A DNA stretch of 64,000 nucleotides from Candidatus Neomarinimicrobiota bacterium (GTDB taxonomy: Bacteria; Fidelibacterota; JAANXI01). The first letter of the stretch is position 1. Every line of letters begins with the position of its first letter. Location of the stretch: the NCBI GenBank assembly GCA_021734025.1, contig JAIPJS010000001.1:186001-250000 (forward strand), written 5' to 3'. The position numbers and the translations under genes were made by a program. Shown here piece after piece: positions 36,211 to 46,570 of this stretch. Below the pieces are notes generated by a model. It made no database searches, was not told the origin of the DNA, and worked only from the letters and a program-made list of their open reading frames with translations.

Positions 36211-38058
36211 TTGATTAACAGAAATAATATAGTGTTAAAAACATCTGAAAAATCAATAGCGGGGCAGTTTGTCAGGTTCGCCCCTCCCTTTCTTGTTCAA
36301 ACTGTCCCGCTCTATTTTTCTACAGCTATTCTGGATTCAAATAGCTTACAATGGTTTGCGTTTTCAGTGTCCTTATTAATGTTTGGGATTTTATTATTAA
36401 CACAAAGCGGTAATTGGTCCAGAATCCATCTCCCCAAAACTCTAGTTACTATTAGTTGTTTATATATTCTACTTATATTTATTTCTACAATAATAAAAGG
36501 GTCTCCGTTATTACTTTTATCAAGTGTTTCGATACCTATACAACTTTTTTTCCTTAGTTTTTTTGTAATGATTTATATAAACATCTACAATTCAGAAGTT
36601 TTTATTCGATACACGGCTTGGAGTATTCTTGTAGTTTCCGGAATTATTTCGACAGTCGGAATTTTACAGGCATATAACATCTATATCATTAATTTACCAG
36701 AACTTTCGCCGCCTGGGTCGACTCTTATGAGTCGAAACTTTGCAGGCCAATATATTGTTGGTGCATTGCCATGGGGATTTATTCTTTGGAGTAAATTGCA
36801 ATCGAAGAAAATTAGGTTTCTAATCGCTGGTATTATTTTATTACAATTATCTTATGCAATGATACTTCGTGCGCGTTCAGTGTACGTCACATTATTTTGT
36901 ATAATATTAGTAACGATGGCTATCTCCATTTATCGCCATGAAGACTTCAACGGTATGAAGTTTTTACAACGACACTCTGTTTTAATAATAGTGATAATTA
37001 TTTCACTTGGTTTGGGTTTTCTCTCTCCTAAAAACGTCCATTTTTCAAGGCGTAGTTTTCTTAAAACAATTGAAAAAACCTATAAAATATCTTCATCAGA
37101 TGATCGGGTTCAATTTGCTTTTGCATCTATTCAAATGTTTCTGGATAATCCGGTGCTCGGAATAGGGGGAGGAAGATGGTCCGGTGTGTATCCAAGGTAT
37201 AATGGTTCTGAGTACACTGATGATACTATTTATTTTACCAAAGCGGTTAATCCCCATAATGATTACCTGGAAATCCTAACTGAACATGGTTCACTTTCAT
37301 TCCTCATTTATCTTTCATTAATCGTATTCGCTGCGCGCTCACTACTCTCAATCTCCAGGGAGAACGGAGATTATCTGTTTCTCTTTCTCTCTTTCTTGGC
37401 ATTGGTGCTAATTTCAAATTTCACATTTGTCAAGGAGCGAGCTGCTCCTATGCTAATTATGTTTTCCATTATTGGAATTGCATTTGCCCAGCAACAACCT
37501 TCCTGGACTTTCAGTAAAAAGGCAGCAAACCGACTAATGATAATGCTTGTCTTAATCAGTATTAGTGGAGCGTTCTTTAACTTTAATAGATTGCAATCTG
37601 AGAAATATTATGTCAGGAGCCTTCAACTAAAGTTCGAAAAAAAATATGCGGAAATGAATGAATCACTAAATAATATAAAACCTGCGGTGTATCCCTTGGA
37701 TCCCAACGGTATGCCACCAGCCTACTATCACGGTGTGGGATATTATGTTCAGAGTAAATTTCAGGAGGCACTTACACAGTTTCGTATTGCAGAACAAATT
37801 GCACCCTGGAATCCACTTATTTTAAATAATATTGCTTCGACCGATTATAGATTGGGCCACGAAAACAAGGCTATAAAATTGTATCAGTTGATGAAAAAAA
37901 CGTTTCCAAATTACCTAGAACCTCAGCTGAATTTAATAGTGTTATTTCACCAAGGTGGAAAAACGAAAAAAGCTAAAAATTTAATAAGGGAATTGGCACC
38001 TCATGTCAATAATAATAAACGTTTCCAGGAACTTCGGGAGGTTTACAATGTATTTTAG
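36211..38058 (+). CDS. O-antigen ligase family (Wzy_C) membrane protein with TPR tail
   Basis: This 615-residue protein begins at a TTG 25 bp after the protease gene, and a GTG at 36232 is an alternative. There are about a dozen hydrophobic segments in the first 470 residues. The Wzy/WaaL signature is clear: N-P-V-L-G-I-G-G-G-R-W and N-P-H-N-D-Y-L-E-I-L-T-E-H-G. The C-terminal 130 residues are TPR-like (A-L-T-Q-F-R-I-A-E-Q-I-A-P). Such proteins transfer polymeric glycans to a lipid or protein acceptor in the inner membrane. Here it sits between secreted-protein genes, so protein or surface-glycan modification is possible. The stop overlaps the start of the next gene. Confidence 0.85.
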   Translation: MINRNNIVLKTSEKSIAGQFVRFAPPFLVQTVPLYFSTAILDSNSLQWFAFSVSLLMFGILLLTQSGNWSRIHLPKTLVTISCLYILLIFISTIIKGSPLLLLSSVSIPIQLFFLSFFVMIYINIYNSEVFIRYTAWSILVVSGIISTVGILQAYNIYIINLPELSPPGSTLMSRNFAGQYIVGALPWGFILWSKLQSKKIRFLIAGIILLQLSYAMILRARSVYVTLFCIILVTMAISIYRHEDFNGMKFLQRHSVLIIVIIISLGLGFLSPKNVHFSRRSFLKTIEKTYKISSSDDRVQFAFASIQMFLDNPVLGIGGGRWSGVYPRYNGSEYTDDTIYFTKAVNPHNDYLEILTEHGSLSFLIYLSLIVFAARSLLSISRENGDYLFLFLSFLALVLISNFTFVKERAAPMLIMFSIIGIAFAQQQPSWTFSKKAANRLMIMLVLISISGAFFNFNRLQSEKYYVRSLQLKFEKKYAEMNESLNNIKPAVYPLDPNGMPPAYYHGVGYYVQSKFQEALTQFRIAEQIAPWNPLILNNIASTDYRLGHENKAIKLYQLMKKTFPNYLEPQLNLIVLFHQGGKTKKAKNLIRELAPHVNNNKRFQELREVYNVF

Positions 38059-40948
38059 AAATCAGGTTATATTTTTACTAATTTTTGGGTTCTTTTCGTC
38101 CTGTCTATTTGCCCAATCATTAAAATCAATTCAACCGGATACAAGTACCCAGGGTAGAGTTTTAGATGTTACGATTACAGGTACCCAGACAAATTGGGAT
38201 TCTCCTTACTCTTATTTGGAAATTTATTCTGAGCAGGGGGGAATAAATCAAAACAATTATTCCATCTTGAATGATACAGTGGTTGTTACTGAATTTCATA
38301 TATCGCAAACGGCACCGACGGGCGATCATACCATATCGTTGGAATATAATAATGGATCATATTATAAAACCTCTTTAACTAACGGTTTTTTTGTAAATGA
38401 TTCAATTATACCTGCTATCCTGTCAATATCTCCAAATAATGGTGTTCTGGGTGAAACAGCTCTTGACCTTCATATTTATGGCGAAGAAACCCAATGGAAT
38501 AATTCCCAGTATGATTCCATCATAGTCGATTTTATTAATGCACCGATCGTCTCTGGCAGTGTACAAATACATTCGAATACTCACATTCAATGCCTGGTTT
38601 ATATACCTGAAACGGATATAACTGGTACTTATTCAGTTGAAGTGAAAACTTATGATACCGGAGTATTGCAAGAAGAGTTGGTATTGGAGAACGCATTTAC
38701 CGTGGATTATCCAGTACCAAAAATAGCATATATACAACCACAGGACGGTAAACAGGGGGAAACGCTTGACGTTACTATAACTGGTGAGGCAACATATTGG
38801 GCTAATTCACCATACGGTTATATCCAGGTGATGGCTGAAAATACTAACAAGATATCAACTTCAGAAAATACACTTGTTAATGATACAACTCTTATATCAA
38901 CATGGTCGATTGCAAATAATGCCCCCGTCGGCCAATATACAGTGGTGGTAGATTATTATAATTCATCTCAGGGAAGAAATTATACAATAAGAAAGGAAAA
39001 TGAGTTTACAGTTCTTGATTCATTAATCCCAACAATTATGGGTGTCAATCCAGATGTCATTATGCAGGGAGCATTCGATACTAATATTTCAATTATTGGA
39101 GAAGAAACCTATTGGTCCTCGGTTGACGACTCAAGTGTCTCGGTCGATTTGGAGAATAGTAATATACAGATCTCAGATGTTTCCGTTAAATCCGCAAACG
39201 AATTAAGTGCGAAGGTATCAATTGGATATGATGTAGAACCAGGAATGTATAAACTAATTGTTGAGAAATTTGCAGGGAACAGCCGTATAGATTTGTTGAC
39301 ACTGGAAAACGCTCTTTATGTCGAAGCTGCCCCTCCACAACTGTTAAGTATTACCCCTGGATTCGGAGAACCCGGTGACAACATACCTGTTACTATAAAC
39401 GGATTAAATACAGATTGGCAAACTTCTCCCTATGGTTATGGTATTGATATAACTTTTTCGGACGGCGGGATAAATTCCGATAATACTTCAATAGAGAATT
39501 CGACAAAGATAAACTCAACATTCAATATCAGTAATTCCGCTCAACTTGGCACCAGAGATGTTACAGTGCATTATTGGAATGATGGGGATGGAACTGATGA
39601 GTCGTACTCTTTAGGTAACGGCTTTCTGGTTGGCACCCCGACTATATCTTTTAAAATAGATAGTGTCACAGCAAATCCGTCTGATACAGTATCGGTACCA
39701 ATTTATTTGGATGCGCCCTACCAAACTTCAATCAAAGCGCTTGAAATGTACATGACCCAGAATTCGCCAGCATTGAAATTTTTAGGTATAGATACAATGG
39801 AGACTCTTGTGGGTGAATTTGGGTGGATGATTGAATGGAATACAGCAGATAGTCTGGTGTTACATTGGGCAGCGGGAGCAGATCCAATCACCCATAATGG
39901 ATTATTAACGCGCTTAAAATTCAAGGTCAATAGTGAAATGGGAACATTTGTTCCGATAAAAATGGATTCAATCATCGTTAACGATGGTGGCAATGAAATC
40001 AATATTACAAACGGTGGAATTGATATTGAATCCTCATTCGTTTATGGCGATGTGGACGGAAATGAACAAGTTACTAAATATGATGCTTTTGTGGTTTTGG
40101 GCCATGTTATTAAGCTGGATACATTGTCTGCAAATGATAGTCTGGCAGCAGATATAACACGAGATCACACAATTTCGGCATTGGATGGTGCATTAATACT
40201 CCAGTATTGGATGGGGCAAATCGACGCTTTGCCGTATGATACCTCTAATGGAAATTTAAAGGCGCAGAGTGAGATACAGCTATCTGATGTGGAAATGAAA
40301 GCCGGTGAGTTAGTCAATATTCCATTAATATTGACTAATACGAATTCATTGATATCCATTGAAGGAATTTTCAAATATGATCCATCGCACCTTGAATTCA
40401 ATAAAATTATATGGAATAACTTGCCGGACGAAACTTTGGCGCGATATCGAGATAATTCTGGGCATTTGGAGTTCGGTGTAGCTCAACCCGGTTACTTGCC
40501 AGCGAGTAAAACTCTCGGAAATATCCAATTTAGGGCTTCTGACGAAATAGATGTCTGGGAGGCTGAGGTGACATTAAGTAAAGTAAGATTAAACGAAAAT
40601 TCTGTCTTAACAGATGTCGCTGTTGCCAGGTTAACCAGGACTACTGGAATTACTGAGAACCAAATCCCGGATAAATATATCTTAGAGCAAAATCATCCTA
40701 ATCCATTTAATCCAAGTACCACGATTAAATTTGGTCTTCCTGAAAACGCACATATAACATTAACGATATATGATATTGCAGGAAGGGAGGTGGCTAAACT
40801 AATTGAGTCTGAAAGGGGAGCCGGATGGCACTCTATTAACTGGACTGGAGAGAATGAATTTGGTGAACCTGTTAGTACGGGCGTGTATTTTTATAGATTA
40901 GAAACTGAGAAATTCCATGCAATAAAAAAGATCATTTTTATCAAGTGA
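38048..40948 (+). CDS. T9SS-secreted TIG-repeat protein with cohesin-dockerin-cohesin chassis
   Basis: The ATG at 38048 has GGGAGG upstream and begins the signal M-Y-F-R-N-Q-V-I-F-L-L-I-F-G. An earlier ATG at 38003 lies in the upstream gene and lacks a ribosome site. The protein has 966 residues. Five TIG/IPT-like Ig repeats fill about 20-515 (I-Q-P-D-T-S-T-Q-G, I-S-P-N-N-G-V-L-G, I-T-P-G-F-G-E-P-G). The chassis follows: cohesin-like, dockerin (D-V-D-G-N-E-Q-V-T-K-Y-D), a second cohesin-like domain and the sorting domain. The first dockerin loop has E where relatives have G, which may weaken calcium binding. It is translationally coupled to the ligase-like gene. Confidence 0.9.
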   Translation: MYFRNQVIFLLIFGFFSSCLFAQSLKSIQPDTSTQGRVLDVTITGTQTNWDSPYSYLEIYSEQGGINQNNYSILNDTVVVTEFHISQTAPTGDHTISLEYNNGSYYKTSLTNGFFVNDSIIPAILSISPNNGVLGETALDLHIYGEETQWNNSQYDSIIVDFINAPIVSGSVQIHSNTHIQCLVYIPETDITGTYSVEVKTYDTGVLQEELVLENAFTVDYPVPKIAYIQPQDGKQGETLDVTITGEATYWANSPYGYIQVMAENTNKISTSENTLVNDTTLISTWSIANNAPVGQYTVVVDYYNSSQGRNYTIRKENEFTVLDSLIPTIMGVNPDVIMQGAFDTNISIIGEETYWSSVDDSSVSVDLENSNIQISDVSVKSANELSAKVSIGYDVEPGMYKLIVEKFAGNSRIDLLTLENALYVEAAPPQLLSITPGFGEPGDNIPVTINGLNTDWQTSPYGYGIDITFSDGGINSDNTSIENSTKINSTFNISNSAQLGTRDVTVHYWNDGDGTDESYSLGNGFLVGTPTISFKIDSVTANPSDTVSVPIYLDAPYQTSIKALEMYMTQNSPALKFLGIDTMETLVGEFGWMIEWNTADSLVLHWAAGADPITHNGLLTRLKFKVNSEMGTFVPIKMDSIIVNDGGNEINITNGGIDIESSFVYGDVDGNEQVTKYDAFVVLGHVIKLDTLSANDSLAADITRDHTISALDGALILQYWMGQIDALPYDTSNGNLKAQSEIQLSDVEMKAGELVNIPLILTNTNSLISIEGIFKYDPSHLEFNKIIWNNLPDETLARYRDNSGHLEFGVAQPGYLPASKTLGNIQFRASDEIDVWEAEVTLSKVRLNENSVLTDVAVARLTRTTGITENQIPDKYILEQNHPNPFNPSTTIKFGLPENAHITLTIYDIAGREVAKLIESERGAGWHSINWTGENEFGEPVSTGVYFYRLETEKFHAIKKIIFIK

Positions 40949-41211
40949 TCATACATCAGACACATATTGCTTCGGAATAAGTCTGGAGAAGCCTCACCTA
41001 TCAGGCACGAGAAATTTATATAAAATATTTATAACTCCAAGAATACTCACATATAATAATATTACTTGCTAATCCTTTTAAAATAGGCTAAAATAGAACT
41101 GCCATCGTAGTCTATAATTTTTTTAAGTTTTCGCGGGGCACTTACAATTTTAAGTTTGAACTGAATAAATTTGTTAATCGTGCTATAACTTTTTAGTTAA
41201 AGTATTGTAGA

Positions 41212-44200
41212 ATGAAAAATTTGTATATTGCCTTATTCTGCTTCATGTTAATCCCGTATTCCGTTTTCTCATTGACCGATGATAATATATCGGAAAAAGG
41301 GAAACTGAAACTCGCCCCTAGCTCCTGGTCAATGAGTGGGAAAGTAGAGCATGTTATTGAAGAGGATTTGTTCGGAAAAAGTTCAGAAAAATGGCAAGTA
41401 GATAAGGGATGGTTGTTAGATGAGGTAGACAGGAAGAATATAGCTAAATTTGGTAATGGGAAGCAGTATCAGAATAATAGCAGTAGTTCGTTGGTCACGC
41501 CCGAATTTCGTTTACCCATAACCCAAGAATCTAATTCCCAATTAAAGTTGATATTTGAAGAATGGTTTGCAATTGAATCACTCCATGATTTTGGTCGTGT
41601 ATTGATTTCTACAGAAAATGAAAATAACTGGAAAGAATTACATGCCTCAACGGGAAAAAGTGATTGGAGAACTACCGCTATCGATATCACTGCCTATGAA
41701 GGTCAATCTGTTCGCTTTAAATTTCAGTTCTCTTCCGATGAAAGTATTGTTTTTGGAGGATGGAAAATCAGGACTTCGAGAATCAGTATTATCTCTAAAA
41801 AGCATCCAACAAATCATGGAACTGATAATTCAGGTTTAGAAGCTGCTCTTGTGAACCTTAACCACCAAAATTTTCCTTTTATTTATTCAAATGTTCGGGT
41901 ACTTCGTAATGGGGAAGCGTTAACAGAATTAACTAAGAGTAATTTCCAGGTGTTCGAAAATGATAATTTACAGACGGATTATTTCGAAGTCACGCCTCCT
42001 GAGACGGGGGGTGGTTCCCGAGTGGCTGATATTGTTTTTCTTATGGACAATAGCGGGAGTATGAGTGATGAACAGAACGATGTCAGGAATAATGTGATCG
42101 ATTTTGTTAATTCACTCAGCAATTCTGGAGTAGACTTTACATTGGGATTATGTCGCTATGGGCAGAGTGACGGGGATGGCATGCCAATTATTGAAGATGA
42201 TGGCCAGTTGACCGATGATACAGAATATTTTAAGAATGAAATATGGAATAGGAATGTGACTGCGGGTGGTAATGAGCCGGGATATTATGCAATTACCCAA
42301 TCTGCGGCAGGTTTTAACTTTCGTCCAGGGTCCCAAAAAATCTTAATCGAAATTACAGATGAAACCCCTGATCAAGGCGGGGCAACGCTTGAGGAGGCTC
42401 AGACTATTTGTGTGAACAATTCCATTACACTATTTGCCCTGACAAGTACGGATTTATTCCCAAAATTTGAACCAATTACAAATGCTACGAATGGCGCCCA
42501 TTATGACATATACTCAGAATTTACTGATATATTAAACTACATTTCTGAGGAAGTCTCAAGTAACTATCTTATTAGGTATCAATCAAGTAACCCCGCAAAA
42601 GATGGCACCCAGCGAGATGTTCGGATTGAGACAAACTATATGGGAGAACAGGCAATAGTGCAAGGAACGTATTTCCCCGGAGCTATTCCAAAGATATCTA
42701 GAACATATCAAACGCGGCAGTTACATACAAAACCGTGGGCCGAGGAAACGGAGTTCACAATACAGGTAGAGATTCAGGACAATGTTGAACCGTTTGTAAA
42801 TAACGCAATCATATATTATAAAAACACGAGTAGTAATACATATACATCCCAATCGATGAATAATACATCAGGTATTTTATGGGAAGGAAGTATCCCGCCG
42901 GCTGTGGTATCCCCCCCGGGACTGGATTACTATATCACAGCCAGTGACGGAGAAAATACTGCTTCAGATCCGTCAGTTAATCCGCGCAGTAAACCGTACC
43001 AGATTGCGATCTTGCCTAATGAAGCACCTGCAATTGAACATACTCCGGTAACCGAATTAAATCCCGGCGTACGAATTGTCGTAAGCGCTTCTATTCGGGA
43101 CAGGACAAATGAACTTATAAGTACGCAATTGTATTATCGGAAAATCGGACAGCTCCTCTATACCGAAGTTGAGATGACCAATGTATATGGAAACAATTAT
43201 GAAGGAACAATCCCTTCTGAAGTTGTGACGAAAGATGGCGTTGAATACTACATTGAAGCTAAGGATGATTTTGGAATTAGTGGTAATAGTGGGACAAAGG
43301 ATGAACCGCATATAATAAAAGCGGAATCCGAATTAATTCCATATATAGATAAAAAATATAGCATAATTGAAGATATTAAAAATATTGAGCGTCCTTTTTA
43401 TAGATATTCCCATCCATTTTATAATGATATTGAGAATAAGGCAAAGACCCATTTAGATAACATTTCAGAGAAAATAGAGAAAGATACCTACCATGAAAGT
43501 GAAATAGAGGCGATAGCCAGGTTATACCTTACTGAGGACCTTTCTGAACAGGCAATTAGAGATGTATTAGATATAAGTGAATATGGAGCTAAGTCATTAA
43601 GATCTATTGCAGTAACAACATTATTAAGTGGTGCGTTTAGAAAAATTGCCGATAAAGTAAAACATATTAAGTTGGTTGGTAATAAGGCTGCAAATGTAAG
43701 TAACAATATTTCACAAAAGATGTTGCGAGTAGCCAACAAACTATTTGATAGATTTGTTAATTTAGTAGGGACAATGGAAGAACCAAAAATAATTTATGAT
43801 GCCATGGGATCAGCCACTCAAAGATTACTTGAAACAGGTGACAATGCGGTAGATAAAAAGTTTGATGTGAGTGTGTTTGATAAGGCTGACGATTTCATTC
43901 AAGAATTTCTTTTTCTTGAGCCATATGAATTTTTTACTGATGAAAATCAGGAAATAGCCGTTCAAAAAACCATGGAAGAAAATTTCGGGTATGGCCATTT
44001 TTATACTGTGGAACAAGACATGGCCCGTCATGAAAATGTTATGATTTCTGAAAATAATCAAATGAAGGACGCGGCCAATTTTTTAAATACTATTAATGAA
44101 TATTCTGAATGGGCTGTTTTAATAGGTACTGGGATTGTTTTAACCGTTGCGGGAATTTTAGCCGCAATCCCTTCTGCTGGGGCCTCTTTAATCGTTTCGA

Positions 44201-45546
44201 TTGGAAGTTTTGCTGCTGTAGCAGTAAAGATAAGTTTTTTAGTAAGTCAATTCTCAGCAGGCACTGAAGCCGCAACTTCTTTGGCCTACACATATTTAGC
44301 TGTACCGAACTTTGTTAACGAATCAGTTGATATTGCTTTTGGAGACGATGACAATTTTACAAAACCCACAATTGAAAATCAGCAGATAGTAACAGTTTCA
44401 ACTGATAGATATAGAACATTACATAAGACTTTGACACCATTTAAAAGTTACAACTCAGTTAATTTGGGTTCGAATATGTTTCTTAAAGAATACAATTTTT
44501 ATAGTAATATAAGAGCGGAAATGGACAATGGGGATTATTCGTTTCTGGAGGATCCCGAATTGATTTCGTCTCATTACGATAGTAGTGCTATTTATGAGGA
44601 TAGAGTTGGGACAATATTTAGATCAATTGCCGATACTGCAAGTCAACTAGATTCATCATACATCAATAAATTAAATTCCTTTAATAACTTCGTGGCAGCA
44701 AGGAATAGTGCCTCTTGTGCAATGGATATTTACTCCCTTTTGTGGGAAAGCGGGATAAAAAATGATTCATTAAAGAGTGAAATAAAAGATTTCACAAATA
44801 CCTATATAGAATTTTTATCTAAAATACAAAATTATCAGAATTCTATCGACAGTATTGCAACTCAAAATAACCTACCAATCCCCCCAGCAATTTTTATTAA
44901 AGACGTTGGGTTACAAAAGTTTACAAGTACAGGGACTTTTGTCCTTACAGTTGATATCGAGAATGTTAGTCCAAATCCGGCTGTTGGTCAAATTGATGTT
45001 GTATTAGATTCCGATTTTTCGACAAGTGAGGATACAATCAAAACGATTTCAATAGGGTCAAATGCAGTTAAAATAGTTCGTTTCCCGATGTCGATTAATA
45101 CTGCTACTAGGATAAGTGGGTATATTTATACGCGGGATCATTTAGTAGAGGGAGAAATTAATCAAAATTTAAATAGCCATTCAGGTGGACGTTTTTTCAA
45201 CCTGCAATCGAATAAAGCACAAAATGCTTCCCCCAATACCGGATTCAAGCTAGATGACGAAAACACCTACTTCTATCCGAACCCATTCAATCCGGAATAT
45301 ACCTCCGGGACAATCCGCTATAGCCTAAGTAGCTCAGGGGCAATAACAATTAACATCTATGATGCATCCAATAGACTGGTAAAAACACTAATTGAGAATC
45401 AGCCCAAACCCGCTAATACTGAATTGTCAGAAACGTGGGATGGTCGAAATGAAAATGGAGACCCCGTTGCAAATGGCGTGTACTTCTATGTAATTGAATC
45501 CAACCGTGGTGAGCGGGCCGTGGGTAAGATTGCAATATTGAAATAA
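41212..45546 (+). CDS. T9SS-secreted VWA-domain protein
   Basis: This is a 1444-residue protein with a signal peptide (L-Y-I-A-L-F-C-F-M-L-I-P-Y). A jelly-roll-like segment (about 60-190) precedes a von Willebrand factor A domain whose MIDAS is L-M-D-N-S-G-S-M near residue 279 (D-x-S-x-S), implying metal-dependent ligand binding. Ig-like repeats follow (T-S-Q-S-M-N-N-T-S-G). A long helical region at about 720-1150 contains one hydrophobic span (L-I-G-T-G-I-V-L-T-V-A-G-I-L-A-A-I). The sorting domain is a variant (Y-P-N-P-F-N-P-E-Y-T-S-G-T). It lacks the cohesin/dockerin chassis. It leads an apparent operon with a PorV-like gene and a lipoprotein gene, each about 34 bp apart. Confidence 0.9.
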   Translation: MKNLYIALFCFMLIPYSVFSLTDDNISEKGKLKLAPSSWSMSGKVEHVIEEDLFGKSSEKWQVDKGWLLDEVDRKNIAKFGNGKQYQNNSSSSLVTPEFRLPITQESNSQLKLIFEEWFAIESLHDFGRVLISTENENNWKELHASTGKSDWRTTAIDITAYEGQSVRFKFQFSSDESIVFGGWKIRTSRISIISKKHPTNHGTDNSGLEAALVNLNHQNFPFIYSNVRVLRNGEALTELTKSNFQVFENDNLQTDYFEVTPPETGGGSRVADIVFLMDNSGSMSDEQNDVRNNVIDFVNSLSNSGVDFTLGLCRYGQSDGDGMPIIEDDGQLTDDTEYFKNEIWNRNVTAGGNEPGYYAITQSAAGFNFRPGSQKILIEITDETPDQGGATLEEAQTICVNNSITLFALTSTDLFPKFEPITNATNGAHYDIYSEFTDILNYISEEVSSNYLIRYQSSNPAKDGTQRDVRIETNYMGEQAIVQGTYFPGAIPKISRTYQTRQLHTKPWAEETEFTIQVEIQDNVEPFVNNAIIYYKNTSSNTYTSQSMNNTSGILWEGSIPPAVVSPPGLDYYITASDGENTASDPSVNPRSKPYQIAILPNEAPAIEHTPVTELNPGVRIVVSASIRDRTNELISTQLYYRKIGQLLYTEVEMTNVYGNNYEGTIPSEVVTKDGVEYYIEAKDDFGISGNSGTKDEPHIIKAESELIPYIDKKYSIIEDIKNIERPFYRYSHPFYNDIENKAKTHLDNISEKIEKDTYHESEIEAIARLYLTEDLSEQAIRDVLDISEYGAKSLRSIAVTTLLSGAFRKIADKVKHIKLVGNKAANVSNNISQKMLRVANKLFDRFVNLVGTMEEPKIIYDAMGSATQRLLETGDNAVDKKFDVSVFDKADDFIQEFLFLEPYEFFTDENQEIAVQKTMEENFGYGHFYTVEQDMARHENVMISENNQMKDAANFLNTINEYSEWAVLIGTGIVLTVAGILAAIPSAGASLIVSIGSFAAVAVKISFLVSQFSAGTEAATSLAYTYLAVPNFVNESVDIAFGDDDNFTKPTIENQQIVTVSTDRYRTLHKTLTPFKSYNSVNLGSNMFLKEYNFYSNIRAEMDNGDYSFLEDPELISSHYDSSAIYEDRVGTIFRSIADTASQLDSSYINKLNSFNNFVAARNSASCAMDIYSLLWESGIKNDSLKSEIKDFTNTYIEFLSKIQNYQNSIDSIATQNNLPIPPAIFIKDVGLQKFTSTGTFVLTVDIENVSPNPAVGQIDVVLDSDFSTSEDTIKTISIGSNAVKIVRFPMSINTATRISGYIYTRDHLVEGEINQNLNSHSGGRFFNLQSNKAQNASPNTGFKLDDENTYFYPNPFNPEYTSGTIRYSLSSSGAITINIYDASNRLVKTLIENQPKPANTELSETWDGRNENGDPVANGVYFYVIESNRGERAVGKIAILK

Positions 45547-45580
45547 CAATTTAGCGCAACCTTAAACCAATAGAATTGAA

Positions 45581-46537
45581 ATGATGAAGCAAGTCCGATT
45601 GATAATACCACTTCTATTACTTTTTCCGATGTTTTTACTTGGACAATCGGATATTAGTGGGAAGGGGGGAGCATTTCTCCGATTACCTGTTGGGGTCCGG
45701 GCGGATGGAATGGGCAACGCCTTTACCGGTGTCGCAGATGATGCGAGTTCAATGTACTACAACCCTGCAGGACTTTCGCAAATTCAGGGAACCGTGTTTG
45801 GCGGGATGTATTCGTATATGATGTTTGACCGACAACATTATTATGGCTCGCTAGTATATGGTTCAAAACGATTCGGTACCATCGGAGTAATGGGGCAAGG
45901 ATTTGCGGTAACAGGTATTGAGCAACGGAATATGCTGGGTTACAAAACCGGCACTTTCAATGATTATGAAAATGCATTCTCCCTTGGATATGCATTACGG
46001 GTATTTCCGGCTATTGGGATAGGAGGAAGTGTAAAATATATTAACCACGTTCTATCTCATTATTCAGCCCATGGGTATGCCTTTGATGCTGGAATTCATA
46101 CAACCATACCAATTCATTTCCTCACTATCGAGAGGATACGAATAGGTATTGCAGCTAAAAACCTGGCGGGCATCATAAGATGGAATACGGGATCTGGGAA
46201 TATGGATCATATTCCAATGACAGGCCACATAGGAGCTGCCATCGATATGCGGTTGGGGTTCCTTAAGATAATTTATGCAGGGGACATGATGCTGAATTCT
46301 ACTCATCAAATTCAGGTGGAAAATATCCAGTTCAGCGGAGGAACAGAACTGTGGTTATATGACGTTCTCGGCATTAGAGGAGGTATTAAAAACATCGAGA
46401 TTAATACTATTGGGATAAATAGTATTAATTTTGGTTGTTCTTTGCGGGTTAGCCCTTTGGTGGTTGAATATGCCTATAATACTGATGTGTTAAGTATTAC
46501 TGGAATGCATAAGTTCGGATTTCAATTCCGTTTTTAG
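45581..46537 (+). CDS. PorV/PorQ family outer-membrane protein
   Basis: This 318-residue protein has a signal peptide ending F-L-L-G-Q-S. The family hallmark is V-G-V-R-A-D-G-M-G-N-A-F-T-G-V-A-D-D and Y-Y-N-P-A-G-L. The rest alternates hydrophobic strands ending K-F-G-F-Q-F-R-F, a barrel C-terminus. PorV shuttles T9SS cargo to the attachment complex and PorQ aids sorting. This copy is shorter than typical PorV (about 390 aa), so the subfamily is uncertain. It lies between a T9SS cargo gene and a lipoprotein gene and may be dedicated to that cargo. A second N-terminal ATG gives the same signal. Confidence 0.8.
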   Translation: MMKQVRLIIPLLLLFPMFLLGQSDISGKGGAFLRLPVGVRADGMGNAFTGVADDASSMYYNPAGLSQIQGTVFGGMYSYMMFDRQHYYGSLVYGSKRFGTIGVMGQGFAVTGIEQRNMLGYKTGTFNDYENAFSLGYALRVFPAIGIGGSVKYINHVLSHYSAHGYAFDAGIHTTIPIHFLTIERIRIGIAAKNLAGIIRWNTGSGNMDHIPMTGHIGAAIDMRLGFLKIIYAGDMMLNSTHQIQVENIQFSGGTELWLYDVLGIRGGIKNIEINTIGINSINFGCSLRVSPLVVEYAYNTDVLSITGMHKFGFQFRF

Positions 46538-46570
46538 TAAACAAAAAAAGAAAAGTAACCGGAGGATATC

